A DNA stretch of 64,000 nt from Streptomyces sp. NBC_00490 (GTDB taxonomy: Bacteria; Actinomycetota; Actinomycetes; Streptomycetales; Streptomycetaceae), in assembly GCF_036013645.1 (NCBI RefSeq), contig NZ_CP107869.1:8370001-8434000 (forward strand), in the 5' to 3' direction. Position numbers and translations under genes: made by a program. Within the stretch, counting starts at the first letter, position 1. Each line of letters begins with the position of its first letter. Under the pieces are notes generated by a model. The model had not been told where the DNA came from, searched no databases, and saw only the letters and a program-made list of their open reading frames with translations. This document shows positions 44,727 to 53,809 of the stretch, one piece after another.

Positions 44727-45416
44727 TCAGGCCTGGTTCGAGCCGGACGCGATCTGCTTGCGGTAGAAGTCGCTCGTGCGCTCGGTGTGCTTGCGCATCA
44801 CCTCGCCCGCGCGATCCGCGTCGCCCTTGGCGATGGCCTTGATGAGCTGGGTGTGCTCGTTCCAGGCCTCCTTGCCGCGCGGCTTGGCGATGGGGGTGTA
44901 GTACCAGCGCACCTTCTGGCCCACCTGCGCGAGCAGTTCGGCCAGGACGTCGTTGGCGGCCATGGAGGTGACGAAGGCGTGCAGGGAGGTGTTGGCCGCG
45001 ACGAGGCGTTCGACGTCGCCCTCGGCGAGCGCGTCCACGCCTTCCTGCTGGAGCTCACCGAGACGTTCGATGTCCTCGGCTCGGGCGTTCTGTGCGGCGA
45101 GTTGGGCCGAGTAGGTCTCCAGGACCGAGCGGACGCCGAGGAGTTGGGCGGCCTCCTCCTCGGTGGGGGAGTGCACGAAGGCGCCCTGGGCGGGGCGCAG
45201 GTCGACCCAGCCGGCCGTCTGCAGTCGCTGGAGGGCCTCGCGGACCGGCTGGCGGCTGACGCCGAGGTGTTCGGCGAGCTCGGCCTCGACCAGATGCTGG
45301 CCGGGCTTGAGGGAGCCGTTGATGATCAGCTCGGTCAGGGCGTCGTACACGGCCTGGCGCAGTGGTGCCGGGCGGGTGACGCGCCGGGACGCTGCGGCCG
45401 TGAGTGCCTCGCGCAT
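44727..45416 (-). CDS. GntR-family regulator, FCD type, next to fdsGBAD
   Basis: Protein of 229 residues. HTH LRQAVYDALTELIINGSLKP and HLGVSRQPVREALQRLQTAG; FCD domain with NTSLHAFVTSMAANDVLAEL and RKHTERTSDFYRKQIA. Closely related to the gntR at 42986. It is divergent from the formate dehydrogenase operon, and operator-like sites lie in the shared region, so it probably controls fdsGBAD and itself. ATG 45416 is chosen over the upstream in-frame start at 45455. Confidence 0.88.
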   Translation of the reverse strand: MREALTAAASRRVTRPAPLRQAVYDALTELIINGSLKPGQHLVEAELAEHLGVSRQPVREALQRLQTAGWVDLRPAQGAFVHSPTEEEAAQLLGVRSVLETYSAQLAAQNARAEDIERLGELQQEGVDALAEGDVERLVAANTSLHAFVTSMAANDVLAELLAQVGQKVRWYYTPIAKPRGKEAWNEHTQLIKAIAKGDADRAGEVMRKHTERTSDFYRKQIASGSNQA

Positions 45417-45490
45417 GGTTGTCCCGTTCTGCCGCCGGGCCGACGGCTGTGCCAAGTGGTGGCCGCCGAGTGGGTTGCCGACGGCGGCTT

Positions 45491-45597
45491 CAGCATACAG
45501 GTTTTGGTATGCAACATGGTGTCTGCTGTTGGCGCCGGGCCGGGTCTCGACCGAGGCTCTTTACGACTGTCGTCTGTATACAGAAGCCTGTATGAGG
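45491..45597. promoter_or_regulatory. Operator-like sites between gntR and fdsG
   Basis: GCATACAG (45493-45500) and GGTATGCAAC (45506-45515) form one inverted pair. A second site, the perfect palindrome CTGTATACAG, lies at 45574-45583 and is followed by CCTGTATGAG (45588-45597). The latter is about 75 bases before the fdsG start, a normal repressor position. Confidence 0.7.
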
Positions 45598-45657
45598 TAT
45601 TGTCTCAGTCTCCTGCAACCCTCGCCGGGGACCCGTGTGACGGAAGGCGAAGCGATC

Positions 45658-46131
45658 ATGACGACCAGCGGGAGCGATGTGACGGTCGAGAGCGTGGTCC
45701 GGAGGGTGGTGGCCGATCACCGGGGTCAGCGCGGCGCGCTGCTGCCCGCACTGCACGCCGTACAGGCCGAGTTGGGCCATGTGCCGCAGGAAGCGGTCCC
45801 GGTACTCGCCGACGAGCTGAACCTCTCCAGGGCGGATGTCCACGGAGTGGTGACCTTCTACCACGACTTCCGCCGTGAGCCCGCGGGCCGCACCACGGTC
45901 CGCATCTGCCGCGCCGAGGCCTGCCAGGCACTGGGCGCCGACCGCCTGGTGAGTTACGCACGCGAGGCCGGACTCACCCTGGGCGAGACGACACCCGACG
46001 GCTCCGTGACCGTCGAGCAGGTCTTCTGCCTCGGCAACTGCGCGCTGGGACCGTCGGTGGAAGCGAACGGACGGCTGTACGGACGAGTGGGCCCGGCCCG
46101 GCTGGGCTCGATCCTCAACGGGACGGTCTGA
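45658..46131 (+). CDS. fdsG: NAD-dependent formate dehydrogenase, gamma subunit
   Basis: Protein of 157 residues, NuoE-like. The thioredoxin-fold [2Fe-2S] ligands are seen as ICRAEACQALGA and VFCLGNCALGPSV (C-x4-C and C-x3-C). ALHAVQAELGHVPQEAVPVL and VHGVVTFYHDFRREPAGRTT are typical. It passes electrons within the soluble FdsABG complex, which oxidises formate to CO2 and reduces NAD+. First gene of fdsGBAD; 2 bases separate it from fdsB. Confidence 0.9.
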   Translation: MTTSGSDVTVESVVRRVVADHRGQRGALLPALHAVQAELGHVPQEAVPVLADELNLSRADVHGVVTFYHDFRREPAGRTTVRICRAEACQALGADRLVSYAREAGLTLGETTPDGSVTVEQVFCLGNCALGPSVEANGRLYGRVGPARLGSILNGTV

Positions 46132-46133
46132 TC

Positions 46134-47813
46134 ATGAACAACTCCTCCCCGGCCGACGCCTCGGTCGGCGCTACGGCCGGCAGCCCGGCGGACATCCCGG
46201 ACGGCGCCCCCTCGCACTGCGCGACGACGGTCTACGTCCCCCGCGACTCGGCGGCCAGGTCCGTCGGCGCCGACGAGGTCGCCGCCGCCCTCCAACGTGC
46301 CGCCACACGCGGGGACTTCGCCGTCGACGTCGTACGCAATGGATCGCGCGGCATGCTCTGGCTGGAGCCGATGGTCGAGGTCGCGACGCCACGGGGCCGC
46401 GTCGGCTACGGCCCGGTGACCCCCGAGGACGTCGACGGACTCCTGGCCGCCGGCCTGCTCGACGGAGCGGACCATCCGCTGCGGCTCGGCCTTGTCGACG
46501 AACTGCCCTGGCTGGCCCGCCAGAACCGGGTGACCTTCGCCAGAGTCGGCGTCATCGACCCCCTCTCGCCCCGGGACTACGTCGAGCACGGCGGCCTCGC
46601 CGGACTGCGCGCCGCCCTCGCACTCGCCCCCGCGGACGTGGTCGCCGAGGTCACCGAGTCCGGACTGCGCGGGCGCGGCGGCGCCGGATTCCCGGCCGGT
46701 ATCAAGTGGAAGACGGTGCTGGAGTGCGCCGACGAGCTGAAGTTCGTCTGCTGCAACGCCGACGAGGGCGACAGCGGGACCTTCGCCGATCGCATGGTCA
46801 TGGAGGGCGACCCGTTCCTGCTCATCGAGGGCATGACCATCGCCGCGCACGCGGTCGGCGCGAGCGAGGGGTACCTCTACATCCGCTCCGAGTATCCGGA
46901 CGCGATCGCCACGATGCGCGAGGCGATCGAACTCGCCCGTGGGCAAGGCTGGTTGGGCAAGGGCGTCCTCGGCTCCGCGCTCGACTTCGACCTGCACGTA
47001 CGCGTCGGGGCGGGCGCGTACATCTGCGGCGAGGAGACCTCCATGCTGGAGAGCCTGGAGGGCAAGCGGGGCATGGTCCGCGCGAAGCCGCCGATCCCGG
47101 CGATCGAGGGCCTGTTCGGCAAGCCCACCGTGGTGAACAACGTGCTGACCCTCACCACCGTCCCCACGGTCCTCGCGAACGGCGCCAAGGCGTACCAGGA
47201 CCTCGGCGTCGGCCGCTCCCGCGGCACCCAGGTCTTCCAGCTCGGCGGCAACATCGCCCGCGGCGGCATCGTGGAGACGGCCTTCGGGATCACCCTGCGC
47301 GAGCTGATCGAGGAGTACGGAGGCGGCACCCACACGGGCCGCCCGGTCCGTACCGTGCAGGTCGGCGGGCCGCTCGGGGCGTATCTGCCCGATTCGCTGT
47401 TCGATCTGCCGATGGACTACGAGGCGTTCGCCGAGGCCGGTGCGATGCTCGGGCACGGCGGGATCGTGGTCTTCGACGACACCGTCGACATGGCGGCCCA
47501 GGCCCGCTTCGCGATGGAGTTCTGCGCCGAGGAGTCCTGCGGCAAGTGCACTCCGTGCAGGGTCGGTTCGGTCCGCGGTGTCGAGGTGATCGACAAGATC
47601 GTCGCCGGCACGCACCGGGACGAGAACCTGGCCCTGCTGGAAGACCTCTGCGACCTGATGACCGACGGCTCGCTGTGTGCGATGGGCGGACTGACCCCGA
47701 TGCCCGTGCGCAGCGCCCTCACCCACTTCTCCGACGACTTCCACGGCGGCCGCCGGCTCCTGGAGATCCAACCCGTGAACGCCACTGGCGTGAGGACGGA
47801 GGGCACGGCATGA
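46134..47813 (+). CDS. fdsB: NAD-dependent formate dehydrogenase, beta subunit
   Basis: Protein of 559 residues, NuoF-like. It binds FMN (GLRGRGGAGFPAGIKWKTVL), NAD (AYICGEETSMLESLEGKRGM) and a [4Fe-4S] cluster (CAEESCGKCTPCRVGS). Residues 1-130 form the thioredoxin-like extension. This subunit reduces NAD+. The stop overlaps the fdsA start (ATGA), so the subunits are made in step. Confidence 0.92.
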   Translation: MNNSSPADASVGATAGSPADIPDGAPSHCATTVYVPRDSAARSVGADEVAAALQRAATRGDFAVDVVRNGSRGMLWLEPMVEVATPRGRVGYGPVTPEDVDGLLAAGLLDGADHPLRLGLVDELPWLARQNRVTFARVGVIDPLSPRDYVEHGGLAGLRAALALAPADVVAEVTESGLRGRGGAGFPAGIKWKTVLECADELKFVCCNADEGDSGTFADRMVMEGDPFLLIEGMTIAAHAVGASEGYLYIRSEYPDAIATMREAIELARGQGWLGKGVLGSALDFDLHVRVGAGAYICGEETSMLESLEGKRGMVRAKPPIPAIEGLFGKPTVVNNVLTLTTVPTVLANGAKAYQDLGVGRSRGTQVFQLGGNIARGGIVETAFGITLRELIEEYGGGTHTGRPVRTVQVGGPLGAYLPDSLFDLPMDYEAFAEAGAMLGHGGIVVFDDTVDMAAQARFAMEFCAEESCGKCTPCRVGSVRGVEVIDKIVAGTHRDENLALLEDLCDLMTDGSLCAMGGLTPMPVRSALTHFSDDFHGGRRLLEIQPVNATGVRTEGTA

Positions 47814-50626
47814 GCCTTCTCAAGGAACCCGACTACGGAACCCCCGAACAACCCGGTCCGGCAACGGTGTCGGTGGAGATCGACGGTCTGCCGGTGAGCG
47901 TCCCCGAGGGCACCTCGGTGATGCGCGCGGCGGCACAGGCCGGTGTCGAGATACCCAAGTTGTGCGCCACCGACAGCCTGGAGGCGTTCGGCTCCTGCCG
48001 CCTGTGCGTGGTGGAGATCGACGGGCGGCGTGGCACACCGGCGTCCTGCACCACCCCGTGCTCCGACGGGATGAAGGTGACCACCCAGACACCGAAGGTG
48101 GAGAAGCTCCGCCAGGGCGTCATGGAGCTCTACATCTCCGACCATCCCCTGGACTGCCTGACCTGCCCCGCCAACGGCGACTGCGAACTCCAGGACATGG
48201 CGGGCGTGGTGGGCCTGCGGCAGGTCCGCTACGGCTACGAGGGCGAGAACCACCTCGACGCCGAGAAGGACACCTCCAACCCCTACTTCGACTTCGACCC
48301 CTCCAAGTGCATCGCCTGCTCCCGCTGCGTCCGCGCCTGCGGCGAGGTCCAGGGCACCTTCGCCCTCACCATCGAGGGCCGCGGTTTCGACTCCAAGGTC
48401 TCGGCGGGCGCCGGTGAGTCCTTCATGGACTCCGAGTGTGTTTCCTGCGGCGCCTGTGTCCAGGCATGCCCGACGTCCACGCTCCAGGAGCGCTCGGTCG
48501 TCGAACTCGGCATGCCGACCAGGTCGGTGGTGACCACGTGCGCGTACTGCGGTGTCGGCTGCTCCTTCAAGGCCGAGCTGCGCGGCGACGAACTCGTGCG
48601 CATGGTGCCGTACAAGGACGGCGGTGCGAACGAGGGGCACTCCTGCGTGAAGGGCCGCTTCGCCTTCGGCTACGCCACCCACCCCGACCGTCAACTCAAG
48701 CCCATGGTCCGCGAAAAAATCACCGACCCCTGGCGCGAGGTCGAGTGGGACGAGGCGATCGGCACCGTCGCCCGGCGGATGCGCGAGCTCCAGGACCGGT
48801 ACGGCACGAGCTCCGTGGGCGCCATCACCTCCTCGCGCTGCACCAACGAAGAGGTCTACGTCGTCCAGAAGATGGTCCGCGCGGCCTTCGGCAACAACAA
48901 CGTCGACACCTGCGCCCGCGTCTGCCACTCCCCGACGGGGTACGGCCTCAAGCAGACCTTCGGCGAGTCGGCGGGCACCCAGGACTTCCGTTCGGTCGCC
49001 GAGGCCGACGTCATCATGGTGATCGGCGCCAACCCCACTGACGGGCACCCGGTGTTCGCCTCCCGGATGAAGCGCCGGCTGCGCGAGGGCGCCAAGCTGA
49101 TCGTCGTCGACCCGCGCCGCATCGATCTCGTGCGCTCGCCGCACGTCGAGGCCCAGCACCACCTTCAGTTGAGGCCCAGCACCAACGTGGCCGTGGTCAA
49201 CGCGATGGCCCATGTCGTCGTCACCGAGGGTCTGGTCGACCGCTCCTTCGTGGACGCCAGGTGTGAAGGCTTCGACGACTGGGCGGAGTTCATCGCCCGG
49301 CCGGAGAACAGCCCGGAAGCGGTGGAACCCGTCACCGGCGTCCCGGCCGCCGAACTCCGCGCCGCCGCACGGCTGTACGCCGAGGCCCGCAACGGCGCCA
49401 TCTACTACGGCCTCGGCGTCACCGAGCACAGCCAGGGCTCCACCATGGTCATGGGAATGGCGAACCTGGCGATGGCGTGCGGCAACATCGGCCGCGACGG
49501 CGTCGGTGTGAACCCGCTGCGAGGACAGAACAACGTCCAAGGGTCCTGCGACATGGGATCGTTCCCGCACGAGCTCCCGGGCTACCGGCACGTCTCCGAC
49601 GACGCGGTGCGCACCGTCTTCGAGAACCTCTGGGGCGGAACCCTCCTCGCGGAACCGGGACTTCGCATCCCCAACATGTTCGACGCGGCCATCGACGGAA
49701 CCTTCCGCGGACTCTTCGTCCACGGCGAGGACATCGCCCAGTCCGACCCCAACCTCCAGCATGTCACCGCCGCGCTGAAGGCCATGGAACTCGTCGTCGT
49801 ACAGGACCTGTTCCTCAACGAGACCGCCAAGTTCGCCCATGTCTTCCTGCCCGGGGCGTCCTTCCTGGAGAAGGACGGCACCTTCACCAACGCCGAACGC
49901 CGTATCAACCGCGTCCGCGCGGTCATGAAACCCAAGACGGGCAAGCACGAGTGGCAGATCGTCAGTGAGATCGCCACCGCCATGGGCTATCCGATGGCCT
50001 ACGACCATCCGAGCCGGATCATGGACGAGATCGCCTCGGTCACCCCGACGTTCACCGGCGTCTCCTTCGACCTCCTCGACAAGCTCGGCAGTGTCCAGTG
50101 GCCGTGCAACGAGGAGGCTCCGGAGGGGACGCCCATCATGCACGTGGACGAATTCGTGCGCGGCAAGGGCAAGTTCGTGGTCACCTCCTATGTGCCGACC
50201 AACGAGCGCAGCACCCGGCGCTTCCCGCTGGTCCTCACCACCGGACGGATCCTCAGCCAGTACAACGTCGGCGCGCAGACCCGGCGTACCGGCAACGTCG
50301 CCTGGCACCCCGAGGACATCCTGGAACTGCATCCCCATGACGCCGAGGACCGCGGCATCAAGGACGGTGACATGGTCACCCTGGCCAGCCGCGTCGGGCG
50401 GACGACCCTGCGCGCGGAGATCTCCGACCGGATGCCGACCGGCGTCGTCTACACCACGTTCCACCACCCGGTGACCGGGGCCAACGTGGTGACCACGGAG
50501 AACTCCGACTGGGCCACCAACTGCCCCGAGTACAAAGTGACCGCCGTCCAGGTGGGGCTCGCCCGCCCGGACCGGGCCGACGAGGACGAAGTGGCCGGGA
50601 ACGACCTCGTGACGGTGGTGGACTGA
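47810..50626 (+). CDS. fdsA: NAD-dependent formate dehydrogenase, alpha (molybdenum) subunit
   Basis: Catalytic subunit of 938 residues. Order: N-terminal [2Fe-2S] domain (GSCRLCVVEI), His-Cys [4Fe-4S] segment (DHPLDCLTCPANGDCELQ), two ferredoxin clusters (CIACSRCVRAC and CVSCGACVQACP), the proximal cluster (CAYCGVGC with GHSCVKGRFAFGY), then the molybdopterin domains. The Mo-ligand Cys lies in TCARVCHSPTGYG, so this is the Cys, not selenocysteine, form. Later GQNNVQGSCDMGS and the C-terminal MopB domain are intact. It oxidises formate released by oxalate breakdown. FdhD is needed for its sulfuration. Confidence 0.94.
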   Translation: MSLLKEPDYGTPEQPGPATVSVEIDGLPVSVPEGTSVMRAAAQAGVEIPKLCATDSLEAFGSCRLCVVEIDGRRGTPASCTTPCSDGMKVTTQTPKVEKLRQGVMELYISDHPLDCLTCPANGDCELQDMAGVVGLRQVRYGYEGENHLDAEKDTSNPYFDFDPSKCIACSRCVRACGEVQGTFALTIEGRGFDSKVSAGAGESFMDSECVSCGACVQACPTSTLQERSVVELGMPTRSVVTTCAYCGVGCSFKAELRGDELVRMVPYKDGGANEGHSCVKGRFAFGYATHPDRQLKPMVREKITDPWREVEWDEAIGTVARRMRELQDRYGTSSVGAITSSRCTNEEVYVVQKMVRAAFGNNNVDTCARVCHSPTGYGLKQTFGESAGTQDFRSVAEADVIMVIGANPTDGHPVFASRMKRRLREGAKLIVVDPRRIDLVRSPHVEAQHHLQLRPSTNVAVVNAMAHVVVTEGLVDRSFVDARCEGFDDWAEFIARPENSPEAVEPVTGVPAAELRAAARLYAEARNGAIYYGLGVTEHSQGSTMVMGMANLAMACGNIGRDGVGVNPLRGQNNVQGSCDMGSFPHELPGYRHVSDDAVRTVFENLWGGTLLAEPGLRIPNMFDAAIDGTFRGLFVHGEDIAQSDPNLQHVTAALKAMELVVVQDLFLNETAKFAHVFLPGASFLEKDGTFTNAERRINRVRAVMKPKTGKHEWQIVSEIATAMGYPMAYDHPSRIMDEIASVTPTFTGVSFDLLDKLGSVQWPCNEEAPEGTPIMHVDEFVRGKGKFVVTSYVPTNERSTRRFPLVLTTGRILSQYNVGAQTRRTGNVAWHPEDILELHPHDAEDRGIKDGDMVTLASRVGRTTLRAEISDRMPTGVVYTTFHHPVTGANVVTTENSDWATNCPEYKVTAVQVGLARPDRADEDEVAGNDLVTVVD

Positions 50627-50627
50627 G

Positions 50628-50840
50628 ATGACAGCGACCGTGCCGTCCGAGCTCCGGATGGCGAACGACATCGCCCGCAACCTCGGCCATCTGCCGGGGG
50701 AGCGGGCCGCCGAGGAGATCGCGGGCCACATCGGCAGGTTCTGGGACCCGCGCATGCGCACCAGGCTGTACGAGTTCGTGGACGCCGGCGCGGAGGGTCT
50801 CGACCCTCTGGTGGTGGCCGCGGTGAAGCTCCTGCGCTGA
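50628..50840 (+). CDS. fdsD: Formate dehydrogenase delta subunit
   Basis: Protein of 70 residues following fdsA by one base. RMANDIARNLGHLPGERAAE and HIGRFWDPRMRTRLYEFVDA match the FdsD family, a small protein found at the end of fds operons that helps assembly or stability of the formate dehydrogenase. Last gene of the operon. Confidence 0.88.
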   Translation: MTATVPSELRMANDIARNLGHLPGERAAEEIAGHIGRFWDPRMRTRLYEFVDAGAEGLDPLVVAAVKLLR

Positions 50841-50900
50841 ACAGGCCGCGCCTGCGCCCGCCGCGGGGACGTGCGGCGGACGCAGGCGCTCTCATGCCGG

Positions 50901-50976
50901 TCGGCATACAGTTCGTGCACCGGGCACGACTCGGCTTCCGCCTCTGTACATATCCCAAATACTGCATACAGTATGG
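50901..50976. promoter_or_regulatory. Operator-like sites before the LysR gene downstream of fds
   Basis: GGCATACAG at 50903-50911 and TACTGCATACAGTA at 50960-50973, the latter with inverted TACTG/CAGTA arms. It lies about 40 bases before the LysR start, so the regulator gene itself seems to belong to the GntR-controlled regulon. Confidence 0.65.
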
Positions 50977-51014
50977 AGCTAGGTGGGGCGACCTCGGGCA
51001 GAGAGGAGTCGTTC

Positions 51015-51947
51015 ATGCTGTTCCGGCAGCTCGAGTACTTCGTGGCGGTGGCGCGGGAACGCCACTTCGCCCGGGCGGCGGACGCCTGTTACGTCTCCCA
51101 GCCCGCGCTGTCGGCGGCGATAGCCAAGCTGGAGCGGGAGCTGAACGTCACGCTCATCAACCGCGGGCACAACTACCAGGGCCTCACCCCCGAGGGCGAG
51201 CGGCTCGTCGTATGGGCCAAACGGATCCTCGCCGAACAGGACGCGTTCAAGGCGGAGGTGGCCGCCGTGCAGTCCGGCATCACGGGCACGCTGCGGCTCG
51301 GCACGGACCCCACGGCGTCGACGACCCTGGCGCTTCCCGTGGCCGCGTTCTGCGCCGCCCACCCCCTCGCCAAGGTGCAGGTGCGCTCCCGGCTGTCGAC
51401 GAAGGAGCTCCACCGTCAGCTGCGCGACTACGAACTCGACGTGGCGATCGCCCACTTCGACCCCGACGACCAGGAGGGCCTCCAGGTCGTACCCCTCTAC
51501 CAGGAGCGCTACATGCTGCTGGTGTCGGACGACCATCTGGCGGCGCAGTCCTCGACCGTGACATGGGCGGACGCGGCCCAGTTGCCGCTCGCGCTGCTGA
51601 CGCCCGACATGCGGATCCGGCAGATCGTGGACACCGTGTTCGCGGAGAAGGGGCTCGTGGTCACCCCGCAGGTCGAGACGGACTCCATCGCCTCCCTCTA
51701 CGCGCACGTCGGCGGCGGCGAGTGGGCCAGCATCGTGCCGCACACCTGGCTGCGGGCGATGCCCGTCATCGGCCGGACCAGAGCGCTGCCCCTGGTCGCC
51801 CCGGAGGCCGGCGCGCAGGTGTCCGTGGCGATCCACGCCGCGACCCCCGGCTCGGTCGCCGCCCGCGCCTTCGTCAACGCGGCGACCGGCCTGTCCCTGG
51901 ACGACTTCTTCGCCCGCCCGCTGCCCAGCGAGCACCGCGTGCGCTGA
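51015..51947 (+). CDS. LysR-family regulator next to formate dehydrogenase operon
   Basis: Protein of 310 residues. HTH MLFRQLEYFVAVARERHFAR with ADACYVSQPALSAAIAKLER, then a two-lobed effector domain (LRLGTDPTASTTLALPVAAF, VQVRSRLSTKELHRQLRDYE, LDVAIAHF). LysR genes often flank fds operons. It lies between fdsGBAD and the divergent oxalate-CoA ligase/oxc pair and could regulate either. ATG 51015 follows GAGAGGAG. Confidence 0.88.
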   Translation: MLFRQLEYFVAVARERHFARAADACYVSQPALSAAIAKLERELNVTLINRGHNYQGLTPEGERLVVWAKRILAEQDAFKAEVAAVQSGITGTLRLGTDPTASTTLALPVAAFCAAHPLAKVQVRSRLSTKELHRQLRDYELDVAIAHFDPDDQEGLQVVPLYQERYMLLVSDDHLAAQSSTVTWADAAQLPLALLTPDMRIRQIVDTVFAEKGLVVTPQVETDSIASLYAHVGGGEWASIVPHTWLRAMPVIGRTRALPLVAPEAGAQVSVAIHAATPGSVAARAFVNAATGLSLDDFFARPLPSEHRVR

Positions 51948-51968
51948 GCCCGCCGTCCGCAGCCGGTG

Positions 51969-53552
51969 TCAGGGTGCGTAACGCGCCTGCACCGCCTTTC
52001 GGTCCAGCCCGCCCTTCGCGGTGTACGGCAGCGCGGTGACCAGCTCGAGCCGGTCCGGCACCTCGAACGCGGCGAGCCGGTCACGGCAGTACCGCAGGAT
52101 CTCCCCGGGTCCCACGCCCTCGCTCTCCCGCACCACCACGGCGGCGCCCACCCGCTGCCCGTACACCGTGTCGGGCACGGCGAACACGGCCGCGTCGGCG
52201 ACCCCCGGGCACCCGGTGAGGATGTCCTCGACATGTTCGGGCGAGATCTTCTCGCCGCCGCGGTTGATGAGGTTCTTGATACGCCCGGTCAGGGACAGGT
52301 ACCCGTCCGCGTCCAGAGTGCACAGGTCGCCGGTGCGCAGCCAGCCGTCGACGAAGGTGTACGCCGTCTGGTCCGGGTCACCGAGATAGCCGCGCGCGAC
52401 GGTGGGACCGTGCACCCACAACTCGCCCTCGACACCCACCGGACAGGCCCGCCCGCCGCGGTCGAGCACCCGGATCTCCACCCCGGTCGGCCGCCCGACC
52501 GAACCGTGCTTCAGCACACCCCGCCCCGGCAGCGGCTCGCTGGCCGCCTGGTGCGAGGACTCCGTCATCCCGTACGCGGACAGCAACGGCGCCCCGAACG
52601 TACGCTCCAGTGCCCGCTGGGTCGCCGGGTTGAGAGGAGCGCTGCCACTGCGTACGAACTTCAAAGCCGGCGCCTGCGGGCCCGGGTACTCCCGCTCCGA
52701 CCGGTCCAGCAGGATCTCGTGGATGGCCGGGGCCGCGGTGAACCAGGTGGCGCCCACGGCGCGCATGTCGTTCCAGAACGTGCCTGCCGTGAACCGGCCC
52801 CGCTCGGGCAGCAGCACACAGCCGCCGCTGGCGAGGGAGGCCAGCAGTGCCGCGAACAGCCCGTGCCCGTGGAAGAACGGCATCACCGCGACCGTGGCGT
52901 CGCCGGGCCCCAACTCGTAGGTGGCGCACAGGCAGTGGACGGACGCGGCCACGTTGGCATGGGTGAGCGGAACCATCTTCGCCCGCTCGCTGGTACCGGC
53001 GGTGAAGAGAATGAGCGCGTCCTGGTCGGACAAGTCGCCTGCAGCGCCGCCGACTTGGGGTGGTGCGCACGCGCCGGGTTCGAACGCGACGGCAGCCGTC
53101 CCCGCGCGGGAGACGTCCACGCGCAGCGGCCAGGCCGGGACCGGCAGCGGGGCGGCGTTCGTCGCGGCCGGGCCCAGCAGGACCGCCCGTGCGCCCAACG
53201 CCTCGATGCGCGCCGAGAGTTGGGACGCGGGCAGCGCCGGGTCCAGGGGAGCCGCCACCAGACCGGCCCGCGCCGCTCCCAGGAGCGCGACGACGAACTC
53301 CGCGGTGTTGGCGCAGATCAGGCCGACCGCGTCACCGCGGCGCAACCCCGTACCGCCGAGCCGCGCCGCCACGCCGTCCGCCAAGGCGGCGAGACTCCGG
53401 TAGGACAGATGCACCCGCTCCCCGGTGACCACCAGGGCCCGGGCGTAAGGGCGTTCACGCACCTGCGCGTCGAGGAGATCGACGAGGCCCGTGACCGCCG
53501 GAGGCCGGTACCGGTTCGCGTCGCGCACGGATGCCGCGGCCGGAACGGCCAT
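51969..53552 (-). CDS. Acyl-CoA synthetase, probable oxalate-CoA ligase (Pcs60/AAE3-like)
   Basis: ANL ligase of 527 residues. The phosphate loop reads ILFTAGTSERAKMVPLTHAN, like the 'TSGTTSRPK.VPL' loop of yeast Pcs60 and plant AAE3 oxalyl-CoA synthetases. Further likenesses are VMPFFHGHGLFAALLASLAS, KFVRSGSAPLNPATQRALER, SAYGMTESSHQAASEPLPGR, KHGSVGRPTGVEIRVLD and LTGRIKNLINRGGEKISPEH. It would make oxalyl-CoA from oxalate, CoA and ATP. It is divergent from oxalyl-CoA decarboxylase, which supports this. Other short acids are possible. ATG 53552 follows GGTGGAG. Confidence 0.8.
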   Translation of the reverse strand: MAVPAAASVRDANRYRPPAVTGLVDLLDAQVRERPYARALVVTGERVHLSYRSLAALADGVAARLGGTGLRRGDAVGLICANTAEFVVALLGAARAGLVAAPLDPALPASQLSARIEALGARAVLLGPAATNAAPLPVPAWPLRVDVSRAGTAAVAFEPGACAPPQVGGAAGDLSDQDALILFTAGTSERAKMVPLTHANVAASVHCLCATYELGPGDATVAVMPFFHGHGLFAALLASLASGGCVLLPERGRFTAGTFWNDMRAVGATWFTAAPAIHEILLDRSEREYPGPQAPALKFVRSGSAPLNPATQRALERTFGAPLLSAYGMTESSHQAASEPLPGRGVLKHGSVGRPTGVEIRVLDRGGRACPVGVEGELWVHGPTVARGYLGDPDQTAYTFVDGWLRTGDLCTLDADGYLSLTGRIKNLINRGGEKISPEHVEDILTGCPGVADAAVFAVPDTVYGQRVGAAVVVRESEGVGPGEILRYCRDRLAAFEVPDRLELVTALPYTAKGGLDRKAVQARYAP

Positions 53553-53646
53553 GACTCCACCCCCTCGCGCCCAGGTCCGATGCTTCGGTCCTCTGCGAGC
53601 CTGCGGTGACCTGCGACGCACGTCCAATACCCACTGCCGAACGGCC

Positions 53647-53712
53647 GATAGCGGGCGTCTATCAAGGCAGTTGCGAGGGCCTTGGGCGGCCGTCGATAGA
53701 AGTTGGTTATCG
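53647..53712. promoter_or_regulatory. Two GATAG-type dyads in the oxalate-CoA ligase / oxc divergent promoter
   Basis: GATAG (53647-53651)-N7-CTATC (53659-53663) and, about 47 bases on, CGATA (53694-53698)-N9-TATCG (53708-53712). The paired dyads lie in the 257-bp divergent region and differ from the TGTATACA operators elsewhere, so a separate regulator, perhaps the LysR protein at 51015, may act here. Confidence 0.5.
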
Positions 53713-53809
53713 GCTGGTCGCCGATGGGTCTTGGACGCCGGCGGACGCGCTGCGGATGGTGAGAGCAGTAGCCGCTCCGGCAGGACCTGCCCAAGGAGGA
53801 CCTCGGACC

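Noticed and set aside
47417..51016. 1199-codon minus-strand frame across fdsA
   Set aside because: It lies opposite intact fdsB-fdsA-fdsD with all cluster motifs; long antisense frames are normal in GC-rich DNA.
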